A stretch of 26,309 bases of DNA from Lachnospiraceae bacterium (GCA_900770325.1 CAAGKE010000231.1:1-26309); one strand, 5' to 3'. Counted from the first letter of the stretch, positions 6,819-15,360 are shown. Translations and numbers: made by a program. Notes: generated by a model not told the origin, from the letters alone.

Positions 6819-7886
6819 TTATTCCTGCTCCTCTTCCTCGGTTTCCGAAATCAGAATACAGTTGGGTGTCTCCACTTTAAGCTGTTTTCCCTTCATAACC
6901 AGAGTGCCCTTTTCGTAATTCACTGTAAAAAACCGCATATAATTGGACTCATGGCAAAGTACGATCATGGTCTTTTCATCCGGCAGTACATCCACATCCT
7001 TAGGATATCCGCCACTGATAGGTAAAATACAGATCTTGGTCAGAAGCCCTGTTTCCTGATTAATGGAAAACACACCCACGGTATTTTCCCCGGCGCTGGA
7101 GCAATACAGATACCTTCCGCTGGGAGAGATCTTCATGGCACAGCAGGCACTGCTGACTTCCTTCTCATCCATCACACTTTTTACCTCCTGCAGAAGCTCA
7201 AATTCCGGTGATTTTCCGCTTCCATTATAGGAATATACCCGGATCTTATTGGAAAGCTCACAGTTGATATACGCGAATCTTCCATCCTTGCTAAAACAGA
7301 TCAGCCTGGGACCGGACTCCAGCTCACAGCGCAGAATATCATACAATTTCAGTTTTCCCGTGGTGGGATGCACTTTATAGATTTTCACCTGATCCACCCC
7401 ATTATCCACTGCACACAAATATTTATTATCCGGAGTAGGAAGCACACAGCTTACATGGGGACGGAAATTCCGCTCCGCCACACTGCCCAGACCCTGATGG
7501 AAAATACCGTCCATAACACTTCCCAGCCGTCCGTTCCGGTGTGTATGGACTACCGTCACCTTTCCGTCATGGTAACCTCCCACAAAAAGAAACTTTCCTG
7601 TCACATCTGTGGAAAGATAACAGCCTCTCATTCCATCGATCCCCACCTTATTAATCGGTGTCAGATCTCCGTTTGGCTCAATTTTCAGCACTTCTACCCC
7701 TTCATCCGCAATCGAATACAAGTACTTGCCATTGCAGGACTTTGTAAGGTAGGAAGCATTGTGCACCGGCACCACGTTTCGTTCCGTAAGAGTGCCCTGT
7801 TCCATATCAATATCATAAACATGTATTCCAATGCTGCTGCCATGGGTATAAGTCCCCACATATGCCACATATTTCTTTTTTCCCAT
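6819..7886 (-). CDS. Lactonase-family beta-propeller protein (6-phosphogluconolactonase type)
   Basis: A 355-aa soluble protein of the seven-bladed propeller lactonase family (PF10282). It opens with YVAYVGTYTHGSSIGIHVYD and contains repeated blade patterns such as LPTPDNKYLCAVD, FSKDGRFAYINCEL and ISPSGRYLYCSSAGENTVGVF. The C-terminus ends in an acidic run. Members hydrolyse 6-phosphogluconolactone in the oxidative pentose phosphate pathway or act on other sugar lactones. No zwf or gnd neighbour supports the pathway here, so the substrate is inferred only from family. A strong AGGAGG site precedes the ATG. It is divergent from the polyamine regulator and has its own promoter. Confidence 0.8.
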   Translation of the reverse strand: MGKKKYVAYVGTYTHGSSIGIHVYDIDMEQGTLTERNVVPVHNASYLTKSCNGKYLYSIADEGVEVLKIEPNGDLTPINKVGIDGMRGCYLSTDVTGKFLFVGGYHDGKVTVVHTHRNGRLGSVMDGIFHQGLGSVAERNFRPHVSCVLPTPDNKYLCAVDNGVDQVKIYKVHPTTGKLKLYDILRCELESGPRLICFSKDGRFAYINCELSNKIRVYSYNGSGKSPEFELLQEVKSVMDEKEVSSACCAMKISPSGRYLYCSSAGENTVGVFSINQETGLLTKICILPISGGYPKDVDVLPDEKTMIVLCHESNYMRFFTVNYEKGTLVMKGKQLKVETPNCILISETEEEEQE

Positions 7887-7965
7887 TCTGATTTTCCTCC
7901 TGCTTTAACAGTTAATTACCCGTAGAAAGCTGCCTCCTTATCAGATTCTGCCCTCACTTCTTTAT

Positions 7966-7994
7966 ATATTACCATATACAGAAAACTTTGTTAA
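7966..7994 (-). promoter_or_regulatory. Promoter of the lactonase-family gene
   Basis: On the minus strand TTAACA (7989-7994), a 17-bp spacer, then TAATAT (7966-7971) preceded by TGG (weak extended -10). It lies back to back with the promoter at 8023-8050. Confidence 0.6.
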
Positions 7995-8022
7995 GTAAAT
8001 TTAAAGTAAATTGAAATATATA

Positions 8023-8050
8023 TTGACATACAGAAAAGAAAGAGTATAAT
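8023..8050 (+). promoter_or_regulatory. Promoter of the XRE-cupin regulator / pot operon
   Basis: TTGACA (8023-8028) and TATAAT (8045-8050) are separated by 16 bp. The transcript would start near 8057 and carry a leader of about 160 nt containing two operator-like boxes and a GC-rich hairpin. Confidence 0.8.
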
Positions 8051-8076
8051 CGTCTTTAGTTTATGTTTAGTGTTGT

Positions 8077-8131
8077 TAAACTTTTTGTTTATTTTAACTG
8101 TTAATTCAGTATAACTAAACTTTTTGTTTAG
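8077..8131. promoter_or_regulatory. Two identical TAAAC-TTTTT-GTTTA boxes, probable operators
   Basis: The 15-bp interrupted palindrome occurs at 8077-8091 and again at 8116-8130, where it extends to CTAAAC/GTTTAG. The copies are 39 bp apart, nearly four helical turns, so on the same DNA face. They lie downstream of the -10 box in the leader of an XRE regulator, which fits autorepression by roadblock. Extra GTTTA half-sites lie just upstream (8058-8070). Confidence 0.6.
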
Positions 8132-8141
8132 CAGACGGCAG

Positions 8142-8165
8142 CCCGCCGCTGCGGGACTTTTAAGT
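8142..8165 (+). promoter_or_regulatory. GC-rich leader hairpin, possible attenuator
   Basis: CCCGC (8142-8146) pairs with GCGGG (8151-8155) around CGCT, followed by a T-rich stretch. An alternative GCAGC/GCTGC pairing overlaps it. The stem is short and could be a weak intrinsic terminator ahead of the regulator gene; function is speculative. Confidence 0.3.
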
Positions 8166-8218
8166 TTTAACAGCACTTTCGCAGAATTACTTTCAAAAAG
8201 AAAGAAAGGAAGATTTGC

Positions 8219-8758
8219 ATGGAAATCGGCAGCAAATTAAAAGAACTGCGTATGTCAAAGGGGCTGACGCAGGAAGAACTGGCAAACCGCGCCGAGCTGT
8301 CAAAGGGATTTATCTCCCAGTTAGAGCGGGATCTGACTTCCCCCTCCATTGCCACACTGGTGGATATCCTTCAGTGTCTGGGGACTGACCTGAAGGATTT
8401 TTTCTGTGATGATTCTGACGACCAGGTGGTATTCCGGGATTCCGACTATTTTGAAAAAAAAGATACAGAATTGAAAAATACCATTGAATGGATCATTCCC
8501 AATGCACAGAAAAATATGATGGAGCCGATCCGGCTGACCCTTGAACCCGGTGGCTCCACCTATCCTGATATCCCCCACGAAGGTGAGGAATTCGGTTATG
8601 TGCTGAGTGGAAGTATTACAATTCATCTTGGTCAAAAGGTGTACAAGGCCAAAAAAGGAGAAGCCTTCTATTTTGTGCCGAAAACCCAGCACTACATTAC
8701 TGCCAGCAGGCGGACCGGCGCTGTACTGATCTGGGTCAGTACGCCTCCCAGCTTCTGA
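8219..8758 (+). CDS. XRE-family transcription regulator with cupin domain (polyamine operon regulator)
   Basis: A 179-aa DNA-binding protein. Residues 5-60 form an HTH_3 domain (KLKELRMSKGLTQEELA, then SKGFISQLERDLTSPS). Residues about 100-176 form a small-molecule-binding cupin (EPGGSTYPDIPHEGEEFGYVLSG and the GEAFYFVPKTQHYI strand). This architecture is that of PuuR-like regulators, which sense a small ligand and control nearby transport or catabolic genes. It sits 187 bp upstream of potA in the same orientation with no clear terminator between them, so it is the likely regulator, and perhaps first gene, of the polyamine import operon. The ATG follows a GAAAGGAAG site. Boxes at 8077-8131 are candidate binding sites. 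The ligand is inferred, not seen. Confidence 0.85.
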   Translation: MEIGSKLKELRMSKGLTQEELANRAELSKGFISQLERDLTSPSIATLVDILQCLGTDLKDFFCDDSDDQVVFRDSDYFEKKDTELKNTIEWIIPNAQKNMMEPIRLTLEPGGSTYPDIPHEGEEFGYVLSGSITIHLGQKVYKAKKGEAFYFVPKTQHYITASRRTGAVLIWVSTPPSF

Positions 8759-8835
8759 TACCCTGGAAGCTCCCTTCTGTTCTGCCCCCTTTGCTTCGTA
8801 TCCCTGTCCGATGTTTTCAACGACGGAATACTGAA

Positions 8836-8901
8836 TGCAGTAAGAAAACAGATCTGCTGTTACTGCAGCGGTATGGAACCAGTGTTACTGTTCACAGTAA
8901 C
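8836..8901. promoter_or_regulatory. Two TTACTG/CAGTAA palindromes upstream of potA
   Basis: TGCAGTAA (8836-8843) and TTACTGCA (8860-8867) form a perfect inverted repeat with a 16-nt spacer. GTTACTGTTCACAGTAAC (8884-8901) is a second palindrome with a 7-bp stem and TTCA loop. The second covers the -35 area of the TATAAT at 8920. The same core ends the 240-bp repeats, so this may be a remnant of one or a real operator. Confidence 0.5.
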
Positions 8902-8919
8902 AGACAAATTACAACTTAC

Positions 8920-8925
8920 TATAAT
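8920..8925 (+). promoter_or_regulatory. Possible internal promoter before potA (-10 box)
   Basis: A perfect TATAAT lies 21 bp before the potA start codon and partly overlaps the space needed for a leader. The matching -35 position (8897-8902, GTAACA) is poor and sits inside a palindrome, so the promoter would be weak or activator-dependent. Confidence 0.4.
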
Positions 8926-8945
8926 TTATAACTGAGGAGAACACC

Positions 8946-10019
8946 ATGAGCAACAAGCTGATTGATCTGGTAAACATCACAAAAATTTATGATGGCGTTA
9001 CTGTACTGGATGATCTGAATCTTTACATCCGGGAAAATGAATTTCTGACTCTTCTTGGGCCTTCCGGCTGCGGCAAAACCACTACCCTGCGTATCATGGG
9101 CGGCTTTGAAAAGCCGGACAAAGGAAAAGTGATTTTTGACGGCCAGGATATTACGAACCTTGCCCCGAACAAACGCCAGTTAAATACGGTATTTCAGAAA
9201 TATGCCCTGTTTACCCACATGACTATTGCGGAAAATATTGCTTTCGGCCTGAAGATCAAAAAGAAAAGCAAAGATTATATCAATGATAAGATCAAATACG
9301 CATTGAAGCTTGTTAATCTGGACGGCTATGAAAACCGGATGCCGGATTCTTTAAGCGGAGGCCAGCAGCAGCGTATCGCTATTGCCCGGGCCATTGTAAA
9401 CGAACCGAAAGTCCTGCTTCTTGACGAACCGCTGGGAGCCCTTGATCTGAAGCTGCGCCAGGATATGCAGTACGAACTGATCCGTCTGAAAAATGAGCTG
9501 GGCATAACTTTTATCTATGTGACCCATGATCAGGAAGAGGCTCTGACCATGTCGGATACCATCGTAGTTATGAACCAGGGGTATATTCAGCAGATCGGCA
9601 CTCCGGAGGATATCTACAACGAACCGCAGAACGCTTTTGTAGCTGATTTTATCGGAGACAGCAATATTCTCGACGGCATTATGCTGCAGGATAAACTGGT
9701 AGAGATACTTGGAGCCAAATTCCCCTGTGTAGATACCGGTTTCGGCACAAATCAGCCGGTGGATGTGGTGATCCGTCCGGAGGATGTAGAACTGGTTCAG
9801 CCCGGTCAGGGAACCATTGACGGTACTGTTACCCATTTAATCTTCAAGGGTGTTCATTATGAGATGGAAGTCACTGCCAACGGTTTTGAATGGCTGGTGC
9901 ACAGTACCCGCTGCTTCCCGGTGGGAACCAATGTAAGCATCCATATTGATCCTTTCAATATTCAGATCATGAACAAACCGGAATCTGAAGATGAGGAGGC
10001 GGTGATGCTGGATGATTAA
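8946..10019 (+). CDS. potA: Spermidine/putrescine ABC transporter ATP-binding protein
   Basis: A 357-aa ATPase that powers polyamine import at the inner face of the membrane. Walker A is GPSGCGKTT (38-46), Q-loop Q84, signature LSGGQQQR (136-143), Walker B VLLLDEP (156-162) and switch H194 in YVTHDQEEAL. After about residue 240 comes the TOBE region typical of PotA/MalK-type subunits (VDVVIRPEDVEL). The ATG follows TGAGGAG. The last 8 bases overlap the start of potB, which implies translational coupling. Order A-B-C-D with a lipoprotein receptor last supports the polyamine assignment over other Opp/Fbp-type importers. Confidence 0.93.
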   Translation: MSNKLIDLVNITKIYDGVTVLDDLNLYIRENEFLTLLGPSGCGKTTTLRIMGGFEKPDKGKVIFDGQDITNLAPNKRQLNTVFQKYALFTHMTIAENIAFGLKIKKKSKDYINDKIKYALKLVNLDGYENRMPDSLSGGQQQRIAIARAIVNEPKVLLLDEPLGALDLKLRQDMQYELIRLKNELGITFIYVTHDQEEALTMSDTIVVMNQGYIQQIGTPEDIYNEPQNAFVADFIGDSNILDGIMLQDKLVEILGAKFPCVDTGFGTNQPVDVVIRPEDVELVQPGQGTIDGTVTHLIFKGVHYEMEVTANGFEWLVHSTRCFPVGTNVSIHIDPFNIQIMNKPESEDEEAVMLDD

Positions 10020-10830
10020 GAAAAAAAAGCTTCTTTCCGGCCCTTATCTGGTCTGGACGGTGGCATTTATCCTGATTCCTCTGCTGCTGATCGTCTATTA
10101 CGGACTGACCGCGCCGGACGGCAGCTTTACTTTGAAAAATGTTCTGGAAATGGGAACACCGGAAAATTTAAAGGCTCTGTGGCTGGCACTGCTGCTCTCT
10201 CTGATCAGCACCATTCTCTGTCTGGTGATGGCCTACCCGCTGGCTATGATCCTGAGCAATATGAAAATAAAAGCCACCGGATTTATCGTTATGATTTTTA
10301 TCATCCCCATGTGGATGAATTTCCTGCTCCGTACCCTGGCATGGCAGACTTTGCTGGAAAAAAACGGCGTTATTAACATGGTCCTGAAATTCCTTCATCT
10401 GCCCACCCTGAATATCATCAATACCCCTTACGCCATCGTACTGGGCATGGTATACAATTTCCTGCCCTTTATGCTTCTGCCCATTTACAACACCCTGATC
10501 AAAATCGATCAGAATGTAATCAATGCGGCAAAGGATCTGGGAGCCAACGAAATTCAGACCTTTATAAAAATCATCTTTCCCTTAAGCCTGCCCGGTGTGA
10601 TCAGCGGAATTACCATGGTATTTGTGCCTTCCCTGACCACCTTCGTCATCAGCGACCTGCTGGGCGGCAGCAAGATCCTGCTGATCGGCAACGTGATTGA
10701 ACAGAAATTCAAGCAGGGCAGCAACTGGAACGTAGGCAGTGGACTGTCACTGGTTTTGATGGTATTTATTCTGATCAGTATGGCCATCATGCAAAAATAT
10801 GATAAAGATGGAGAGGGGGCCGCATTCTGA
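10012..10830 (+). CDS. potB: Spermidine/putrescine ABC transporter permease
   Basis: A 272-aa inner-membrane permease with about six transmembrane helices. The first is at about residues 10-30, and a long periplasm-facing-type loop follows (LTAPDGSFTLKNVLEM). The EAA coupling loop that contacts PotA is INAAKDLGANEIQTFIKII, followed by FPLSLPGVISG. It overlaps potA by 8 bp and potC by one base (TGATG), so the three genes are translationally coupled. It forms a heterodimer with PotC. Confidence 0.92.
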   Translation: MIKKKKLLSGPYLVWTVAFILIPLLLIVYYGLTAPDGSFTLKNVLEMGTPENLKALWLALLLSLISTILCLVMAYPLAMILSNMKIKATGFIVMIFIIPMWMNFLLRTLAWQTLLEKNGVINMVLKFLHLPTLNIINTPYAIVLGMVYNFLPFMLLPIYNTLIKIDQNVINAAKDLGANEIQTFIKIIFPLSLPGVISGITMVFVPSLTTFVISDLLGGSKILLIGNVIEQKFKQGSNWNVGSGLSLVLMVFILISMAIMQKYDKDGEGAAF

Positions 10831-11642
10831 TGAAAAAAATATTCCAGCGTATTTATCTGATTTTTATTTTCATTCTGCTGTATGCCCCCATACTGACCCT
10901 GATCATCCTTTCCTTTAACGCTTCAAAGACCAGGGCAAAATGGGGAGGCTGGACTCTGAAATGGTATGTAAGCATGTTCCAGAACAGCGCCATTATGGAT
11001 GCGCTGCGCAATACACTGGTGATTGCCCTGCTGTCCGCACTGATCGCTACTTTACTGGGACTGACCGCCGCGCTTTCCCTCAATTCCATGAAACGGCGCA
11101 GCCGTACCGTTATTATGGGAATTATTAACATTCCTATGCTGAACGCAGAGATCGTTACCGGTATTTCGCTGATGCTGGTTTTCATTGCAGTAGGAAATTT
11201 TATGACCCGTTTTGGATATACCATTCAGTTCGGGTTCTGGACTGTACTCATAGGACATATTACCTTTAACCTGCCTTATACGGTACTGAGCATTATGCCA
11301 AAGCTAAAACAGGTAAATATGAGCACCTATGAAGCGGCACAAGATCTGGGCGCCTCTCCTGCACGGGCATTTTTTACAGTAATTTTGCCGGATATCATGC
11401 CCGGAGTCCTGTCCGGCTTTCTGCTGGCTTTCACTCTTTCACTGGACGATTTTGTCATCACCCATTTTGTGAAAGGTCCGGGCTTTGAAACACTGTCTAC
11501 AAAAATCTACACAGAGGTCCGCAAGGGAATTAAACCGGAAATGTACGCACTCTCTACACTTCTGTTCGTTTCTGTTCTGGTTCTGCTGCTTCTGAACAAT
11601 ATGAAACCAAAGGAAAAAAAGCAGCAGGCGCTGAAAGTCTGA
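10830..11642 (+). CDS. potC: Spermidine/putrescine ABC transporter permease
   Basis: A 270-aa partner permease of PotB with about six membrane helices. The N-terminus IYLIFIFILLYAPILTLIILS is the first helix, then a SFNASKTRAKWGGWTLKWY loop typical of PotC. The EAA loop is YEAAQDLGASPARAFFTVIL followed by PDIMPGVLSG. The region SLDDFVITHFVKGPGFETL is a strong PotC hallmark. Its ATG shares its A with the potB stop codon. Confidence 0.93.
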   Translation: MKKIFQRIYLIFIFILLYAPILTLIILSFNASKTRAKWGGWTLKWYVSMFQNSAIMDALRNTLVIALLSALIATLLGLTAALSLNSMKRRSRTVIMGIINIPMLNAEIVTGISLMLVFIAVGNFMTRFGYTIQFGFWTVLIGHITFNLPYTVLSIMPKLKQVNMSTYEAAQDLGASPARAFFTVILPDIMPGVLSGFLLAFTLSLDDFVITHFVKGPGFETLSTKIYTEVRKGIKPEMYALSTLLFVSVLVLLLLNNMKPKEKKQQALKV

Positions 11643-11672
11643 AAAAATAATATGTTTTAGGAGGATATTGTT

Positions 11673-12827
11673 ATGAAAAAACTGATTGCACTTTCTCTTA
11701 TTGGTGCCATGACCCTTGGAGTTCTGTCCGGCTGTACCAAAATCGAGAATACGGATGCAAAATCCAAAGAAAACGCAGCCGCTTCCGAAGAAGCTGCAGC
11801 CGGCGAAGAAACCGCCGGAGCCACTGAGGCTGCTTCCGCCAAAAAAGAGGATGCCGGTCAGGTCATTGTCTATAACTGGGGCGAATATCTGGATCCGGAG
11901 GTCATTGATCTGTTTGAGGAAGAAACAGGCATCAAAGTAGTTTACGAAGAATTTGAGACAAACGAGATCATGTATCCGAAGGTAGCGGCAGGCGCCATCG
12001 CCTACGATGTGGTATGCCCTTCTGATTATATGATCCAGAAAATGATTGAAAACGATCTGCTGCAGGAAATCAATTTTGACAATGTACCAAATATCGAAAA
12101 CATCGATGAGGAATATTTAAGCTGGTCTGAAGAATTTGACCCGGGCAATAAATACTCGGTTCCGTATTGCTGGGGTACCGTGGGTATCCTGTATAATAAA
12201 ACTATGGTAGAAGAGCCTATCGACAGTTGGGATGTACTCTGGGATGAGACCTACAAAGACAACATTCTTATGCAGGACAGCGTCCGGGATGCCCTTATGG
12301 TGGCCCTGAAAAAACTGGGGTATTCCATGAATACCACCAGCGAAGATGAGATATCGGAAGCTACCCAGCTTCTGATTGAACAAAAACCGCTGGTTCAGGC
12401 TTATGTGATTGACCAGGTGCGTGATAAAATGATCGGCAATGAAGCAGCCATTGGTGTGATCTACTCCGGTGAAGCCATCTATACCCAGAGAGAAAATCCG
12501 GATCTGGAATATGTGATTCCCAAGGAAGGAAGCAACCTGTGGATCGATTCCTGGGTGATTCCAAAAAATGCTCAGAATAAGGAAAATGCGGAAGCTTTTA
12601 TCAATTTCCTCTGCCGCCCGGATATCGCGCTGATGAACTTTGAATATATTACCTACTCTACTCCCAATAAAGCAGCAAGAGAATTAATTGAAGATGATGA
12701 TATCCGAAACAGTACCATTGCCTTCCCGGATCACGATATGCTTAAGGACTGTGAAACCTACAAATTCCTGGGTGATGAAACGGACGAAATGTATACAAAT
12801 TACTGGAATAAAGTAAAATCCAGCTAA
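11673..12827 (+). CDS. potD: Spermidine/putrescine-binding lipoprotein
   Basis: A 384-aa extracellular substrate receptor of the transporter. The N-terminal signal ends in the lipobox LSGC with lipidated C21, so the protein is tethered to the outer face of the membrane. An Ala/Glu-rich linker (about 30-60) precedes the binding domain, which starts VIVYNWGEYLDPEVIDLFEE, the classic PotD opening. Further PotD-like stretches are YDVVCPSDYMIQKMI, PYCWGTVGILYNKTMV and LWIDSWVIPKNAQNKENA. An AGGAGG site precedes the ATG, 30 bp after potC. Whether spermidine or putrescine is preferred cannot be read from the sequence. Confidence 0.93.
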   Translation: MKKLIALSLIGAMTLGVLSGCTKIENTDAKSKENAAASEEAAAGEETAGATEAASAKKEDAGQVIVYNWGEYLDPEVIDLFEEETGIKVVYEEFETNEIMYPKVAAGAIAYDVVCPSDYMIQKMIENDLLQEINFDNVPNIENIDEEYLSWSEEFDPGNKYSVPYCWGTVGILYNKTMVEEPIDSWDVLWDETYKDNILMQDSVRDALMVALKKLGYSMNTTSEDEISEATQLLIEQKPLVQAYVIDQVRDKMIGNEAAIGVIYSGEAIYTQRENPDLEYVIPKEGSNLWIDSWVIPKNAQNKENAEAFINFLCRPDIALMNFEYITYSTPNKAARELIEDDDIRNSTIAFPDHDMLKDCETYKFLGDETDEMYTNYWNKVKSS

Positions 12828-12893
12828 AACCTGCGGCAATTGCGAAACACAGCTTTTTTGTCATCCTTCGGTCTGCACATCTCCCAGCATGCA

Positions 12894-12913
12894 GCCCTTC
12901 GGAGGGCAGTTTT
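12894..12913 (+). terminator. Weak terminator candidate after potD
   Basis: GCCCTTCGGAGGGC (12894-12907) forms a 5-bp stem with TCGG loop, followed by AGTTTT. Longer alternative pairings (AATTGCGAAAC at 12838-12848 with GTTTCGAAATT at 12918-12928) overlap it. Partial read-through into the next gene is plausible. Confidence 0.4.
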
Positions 12914-12963
12914 ACAAGTTTCGAAATTAGCTGTTTTGATCACAAGAAAAAGGAGCTGACTTC

Positions 12964-13467
12964 ATGTTTCAGGAAATTACAACAAAAAATTTGAATAAAA
13001 ATGCGTTTCAGATGATTGGCAGCGACTGGCTTTTAGTCACTGCAGAAAAATACGGAAAGGCTAATACCATGACTGCCTCCTGGGGCGGCATCGGTGTTAT
13101 GTGGGGAAAGGATGTGGCCTGCATCGTGATCCGGCCCCAGCGCTATACCAAAGAATTTATCGATGGTTCCGATACCCTCTCCATCTCCGTACTTCCGGAG
13201 GGAAATAAGGATATTTACGGATATCTGGGAAAGGTATCCGGTCGTGACGAGGATAAGATCGCAAAATCCGGTCTGTCCCTGGCTCATGACAGTGGTATTC
13301 CCTACTTTGAAGAAGCCGAAACAGTTTTATTTTGCAGAAAACTGTTTGCTCAGGATATGAAGCCGGAAGCTTTTCTGGATCCTTCTATCCCGGATAAGTG
13401 GTATCCTCAGAAGGATTATCACACCATGTATATCTGTGAAATTGAAAAAATACTGATAAAGGCTTAA
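12964..13467 (+). CDS. Flavin reductase-like domain protein (FMN-binding split barrel)
   Basis: A 167-aa soluble protein of the flavin_reduct family (PF01613). The opening strands WLLVTAEKYGKANTMTASWGG match the FMN-binding pattern in which a T-A-S-W segment contacts the flavin. RPQRYTKEFIDGSDTLSISVLPEG and GKVSGRDEDKIAKSGL are also typical. Members either reduce free flavin or act as FMN-containing oxidoreductases; the substrate is unknown here. AAAAGGAGC precedes the ATG. It ends 3 bp before the next gene, so the two form an operon, but their functions suggest no obvious link. Confidence 0.8.
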   Translation: MFQEITTKNLNKNAFQMIGSDWLLVTAEKYGKANTMTASWGGIGVMWGKDVACIVIRPQRYTKEFIDGSDTLSISVLPEGNKDIYGYLGKVSGRDEDKIAKSGLSLAHDSGIPYFEEAETVLFCRKLFAQDMKPEAFLDPSIPDKWYPQKDYHTMYICEIEKILIKA

Positions 13468-13470
13468 ACT

Positions 13471-14361
13471 ATGCTTCGACATTTTGCATATCCGATCACT
13501 TCTGAAGATGAAAATTATACGGTTGGGGAATATCTGCGCAGCTGCGGATATTCCCATCATATGCTTACCCTTTTGAAACGAACTGAAGACGGGATTCTTC
13601 TTAACGGGATATGGACCCGTACCAGTGCACCGCTCCATGCCGGCGACTGCCTGTCTGTACGGTTGGAGGAAGCCGCTTCTTCTCCCGGAATCCTGCCTGT
13701 TCCCATGAAGCTGTCCATTGTTTATGAGGATCCGGATATTCTTGTCATCAACAAACCTGCTGATACCCCGGTACACCCTTCTATCAATAATCATGAAAAC
13801 ACGCTGGCCAACGGGATCGTTTTTTACTATGAACAACAGAATATCCCCTTTGTCTGCCGCTTTATCAACCGTCTGGACCGGGATACCAGCGGCTTATTAA
13901 TCGTTGCAAAGCACATGCTCAGTGGTACGATTTTGTCCACTGATATGAAACAGCGCAGGATTCACCGGACTTATCTGGCAATCGTAAAAGGGTTGATTCT
14001 GGAACCAGGTACAGTAAATGCTCCCATTGGCCGAAAGGAAGGATCCGCTCTGGAGCGATGTGTCAGTTTTGAAACAGGAGAACAGACGGTTACCCATTAT
14101 GAACCGCTGCTCCGCCGCGAAGACCTGAATCTGACACTGCTTTCCCTCCGTCTGGAAACCGGACGTACTCACCAGATCAGAGTACATATGGGATACATTG
14201 ACCATCCGCTGATCGGAGATTATCTGTATTATCCCGACCGTACCCGGATCAATCGACAGGCGCTTCATTCCTGGAAGCTGGAATTTTGCCATCCCATTAC
14301 AAAGGAGCGCCTCCAATTTGAAGCGCCCCTTCCAGAAGATATGCGGTTTATTCTTTTATGA
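13471..14361 (+). CDS. RluA-family RNA pseudouridine synthase
   Basis: A 296-aa enzyme that isomerises specific uridines in rRNA or tRNA. Residues 15-68 form a divergent S4-like RNA-binding domain. The catalytic domain carries motif II RLDRDTSGLL with catalytic D136 and motif III ETGRTHQIRVHM plus HPLIGDYLY. The usual His before RLD is Asn (INRLD). Length fits RluC/RluD-type proteins, but the exact target uridine cannot be assigned. The ATG lies 3 bp after the flavin reductase stop, with AAAGG overlapping that gene's end. The stop codon overlaps the convergent XRE gene by 6 bp. Confidence 0.88.
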   Translation: MLRHFAYPITSEDENYTVGEYLRSCGYSHHMLTLLKRTEDGILLNGIWTRTSAPLHAGDCLSVRLEEAASSPGILPVPMKLSIVYEDPDILVINKPADTPVHPSINNHENTLANGIVFYYEQQNIPFVCRFINRLDRDTSGLLIVAKHMLSGTILSTDMKQRRIHRTYLAIVKGLILEPGTVNAPIGRKEGSALERCVSFETGEQTVTHYEPLLRREDLNLTLLSLRLETGRTHQIRVHMGYIDHPLIGDYLYYPDRTRINRQALHSWKLEFCHPITKERLQFEAPLPEDMRFILL

Positions 14362-15360
14362 TTTCTCCTTTTCACTGATTTTCCCTCCGGCTATCCAGAT
14401 TGCCGCAAACAAAATCGCTCCAATCGGCCAGACGATCCAGCTTCTGTCCCAGTCATTCAATCCAAAACTCCAGGCCAGATAGCCCGCCGTCAAAATCAGC
14501 CAGTAAACAGCTGCAACCGGTGCCATCCTGGACGCAGTCTTTTTTTTCTGTCTCGTATAATCCCCTTCCTGAAGCAGCTTCTGCATGCTTTCCCACACAA
14601 TACCCACGGAAATCAGGCACATTGCTCCGCATCCTGCAATACATAATGTTATACTCATCATGACTGACATAAACAGATCATTTTCCGATACAGCCACGCC
14701 GACAAACAGGGGAGCTGCCGAAAGGATACAGATACAGATGCCGGTAATTGTGCATTTCATATATTTGTCATGATACTTTTTCTGACGTTCACGAACCATA
14801 CCATCAACACCATAATCGGTCTCAAACTCCTCCTTTTCCAGGTATTCGTATTTTCCCGTTTTTAATCCGCTGGATACAAATAATGCCACTGCACAGGCAA
14901 CCAGAAAAAGCAATATCGTCAGACCGATTCCTCCAGCCAGATTTTCTGAAACAGGATATCTCCCGCTTTCTGCCGCTGCTCCCAGAATCAGCAGACAGAC
15001 AGGAGAAATCACACACAGAAATACACCTGCCGCAATGGGCCCGGCAGTTTCCTTCTTGACCTGCAGAAATTCATTGGCTTCTTCCAGAGATACGCGCCGT
15101 ACAGTATCCGCCCCTTTGCCTGCTTCCTGCCCTGCCTCAGCTGCAATATATTCCGGTTCCTCCAATTCATCCCTCAGCAAATAATCTGTACTGACACCAA
15201 ATATCCTGCTAAGCTGCAAAATTTTTTCCAGATCCGGAGCAGACTGGGCTCCCTCCCATTTTGACACCGACTGTCTGGACACATGAATCTGTTCTGCCAG
15301 TTCTTCCTGGGACCATCCGTTCTTTTTTCGGAGCTCTATTATTTTATCTGCTAATATCAT
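14356..15360 (-). CDS. Membrane-anchored XRE-family transcription regulator
   Basis: A 334-aa protein. Residues 1-65 are an HTH_3 DNA-binding domain (IIELRKKNGWSQEELAEQI, then VSRQSVSKWEGAQSAPDLEKI). The rest carries about six hydrophobic membrane segments in pairs, with a charged loop near the middle (EYLEKEEFETDYGVDGMVRE). One-component regulators of this kind are frequent in Clostridia and often control their own gene or adjacent membrane genes. No target is evident here. The ribosome site (AGAGAGG) is somewhat distant from the ATG. A perfect palindrome 33 bp upstream of the start (15393-15412) could be its operator. Confidence 0.8.
   Translation of the reverse strand: MILADKIIELRKKNGWSQEELAEQIHVSRQSVSKWEGAQSAPDLEKILQLSRIFGVSTDYLLRDELEEPEYIAAEAGQEAGKGADTVRRVSLEEANEFLQVKKETAGPIAAGVFLCVISPVCLLILGAAAESGRYPVSENLAGGIGLTILLFLVACAVALFVSSGLKTGKYEYLEKEEFETDYGVDGMVRERQKKYHDKYMKCTITGICICILSAAPLFVGVAVSENDLFMSVMMSITLCIAGCGAMCLISVGIVWESMQKLLQEGDYTRQKKKTASRMAPVAAVYWLILTAGYLAWSFGLNDWDRSWIVWPIGAILFAAIWIAGGKISEKEKS

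Noticed and set aside
8023..12827. PotABCD operon as a novel transport system
   Set aside because: All four subunits carry standard polyamine-transporter signatures in the usual order with an expected XRE-cupin regulator. Nothing in the proteins departs from the known system.
12838..12934. Complex riboswitch between potD and the flavin reductase-like gene
   Set aside because: Two mutually exclusive pairings exist, but the region is short and shows no FMN or other known aptamer sequence. The simple GCCCTTCGGAGGGC hairpin explains it adequately as a weak terminator.
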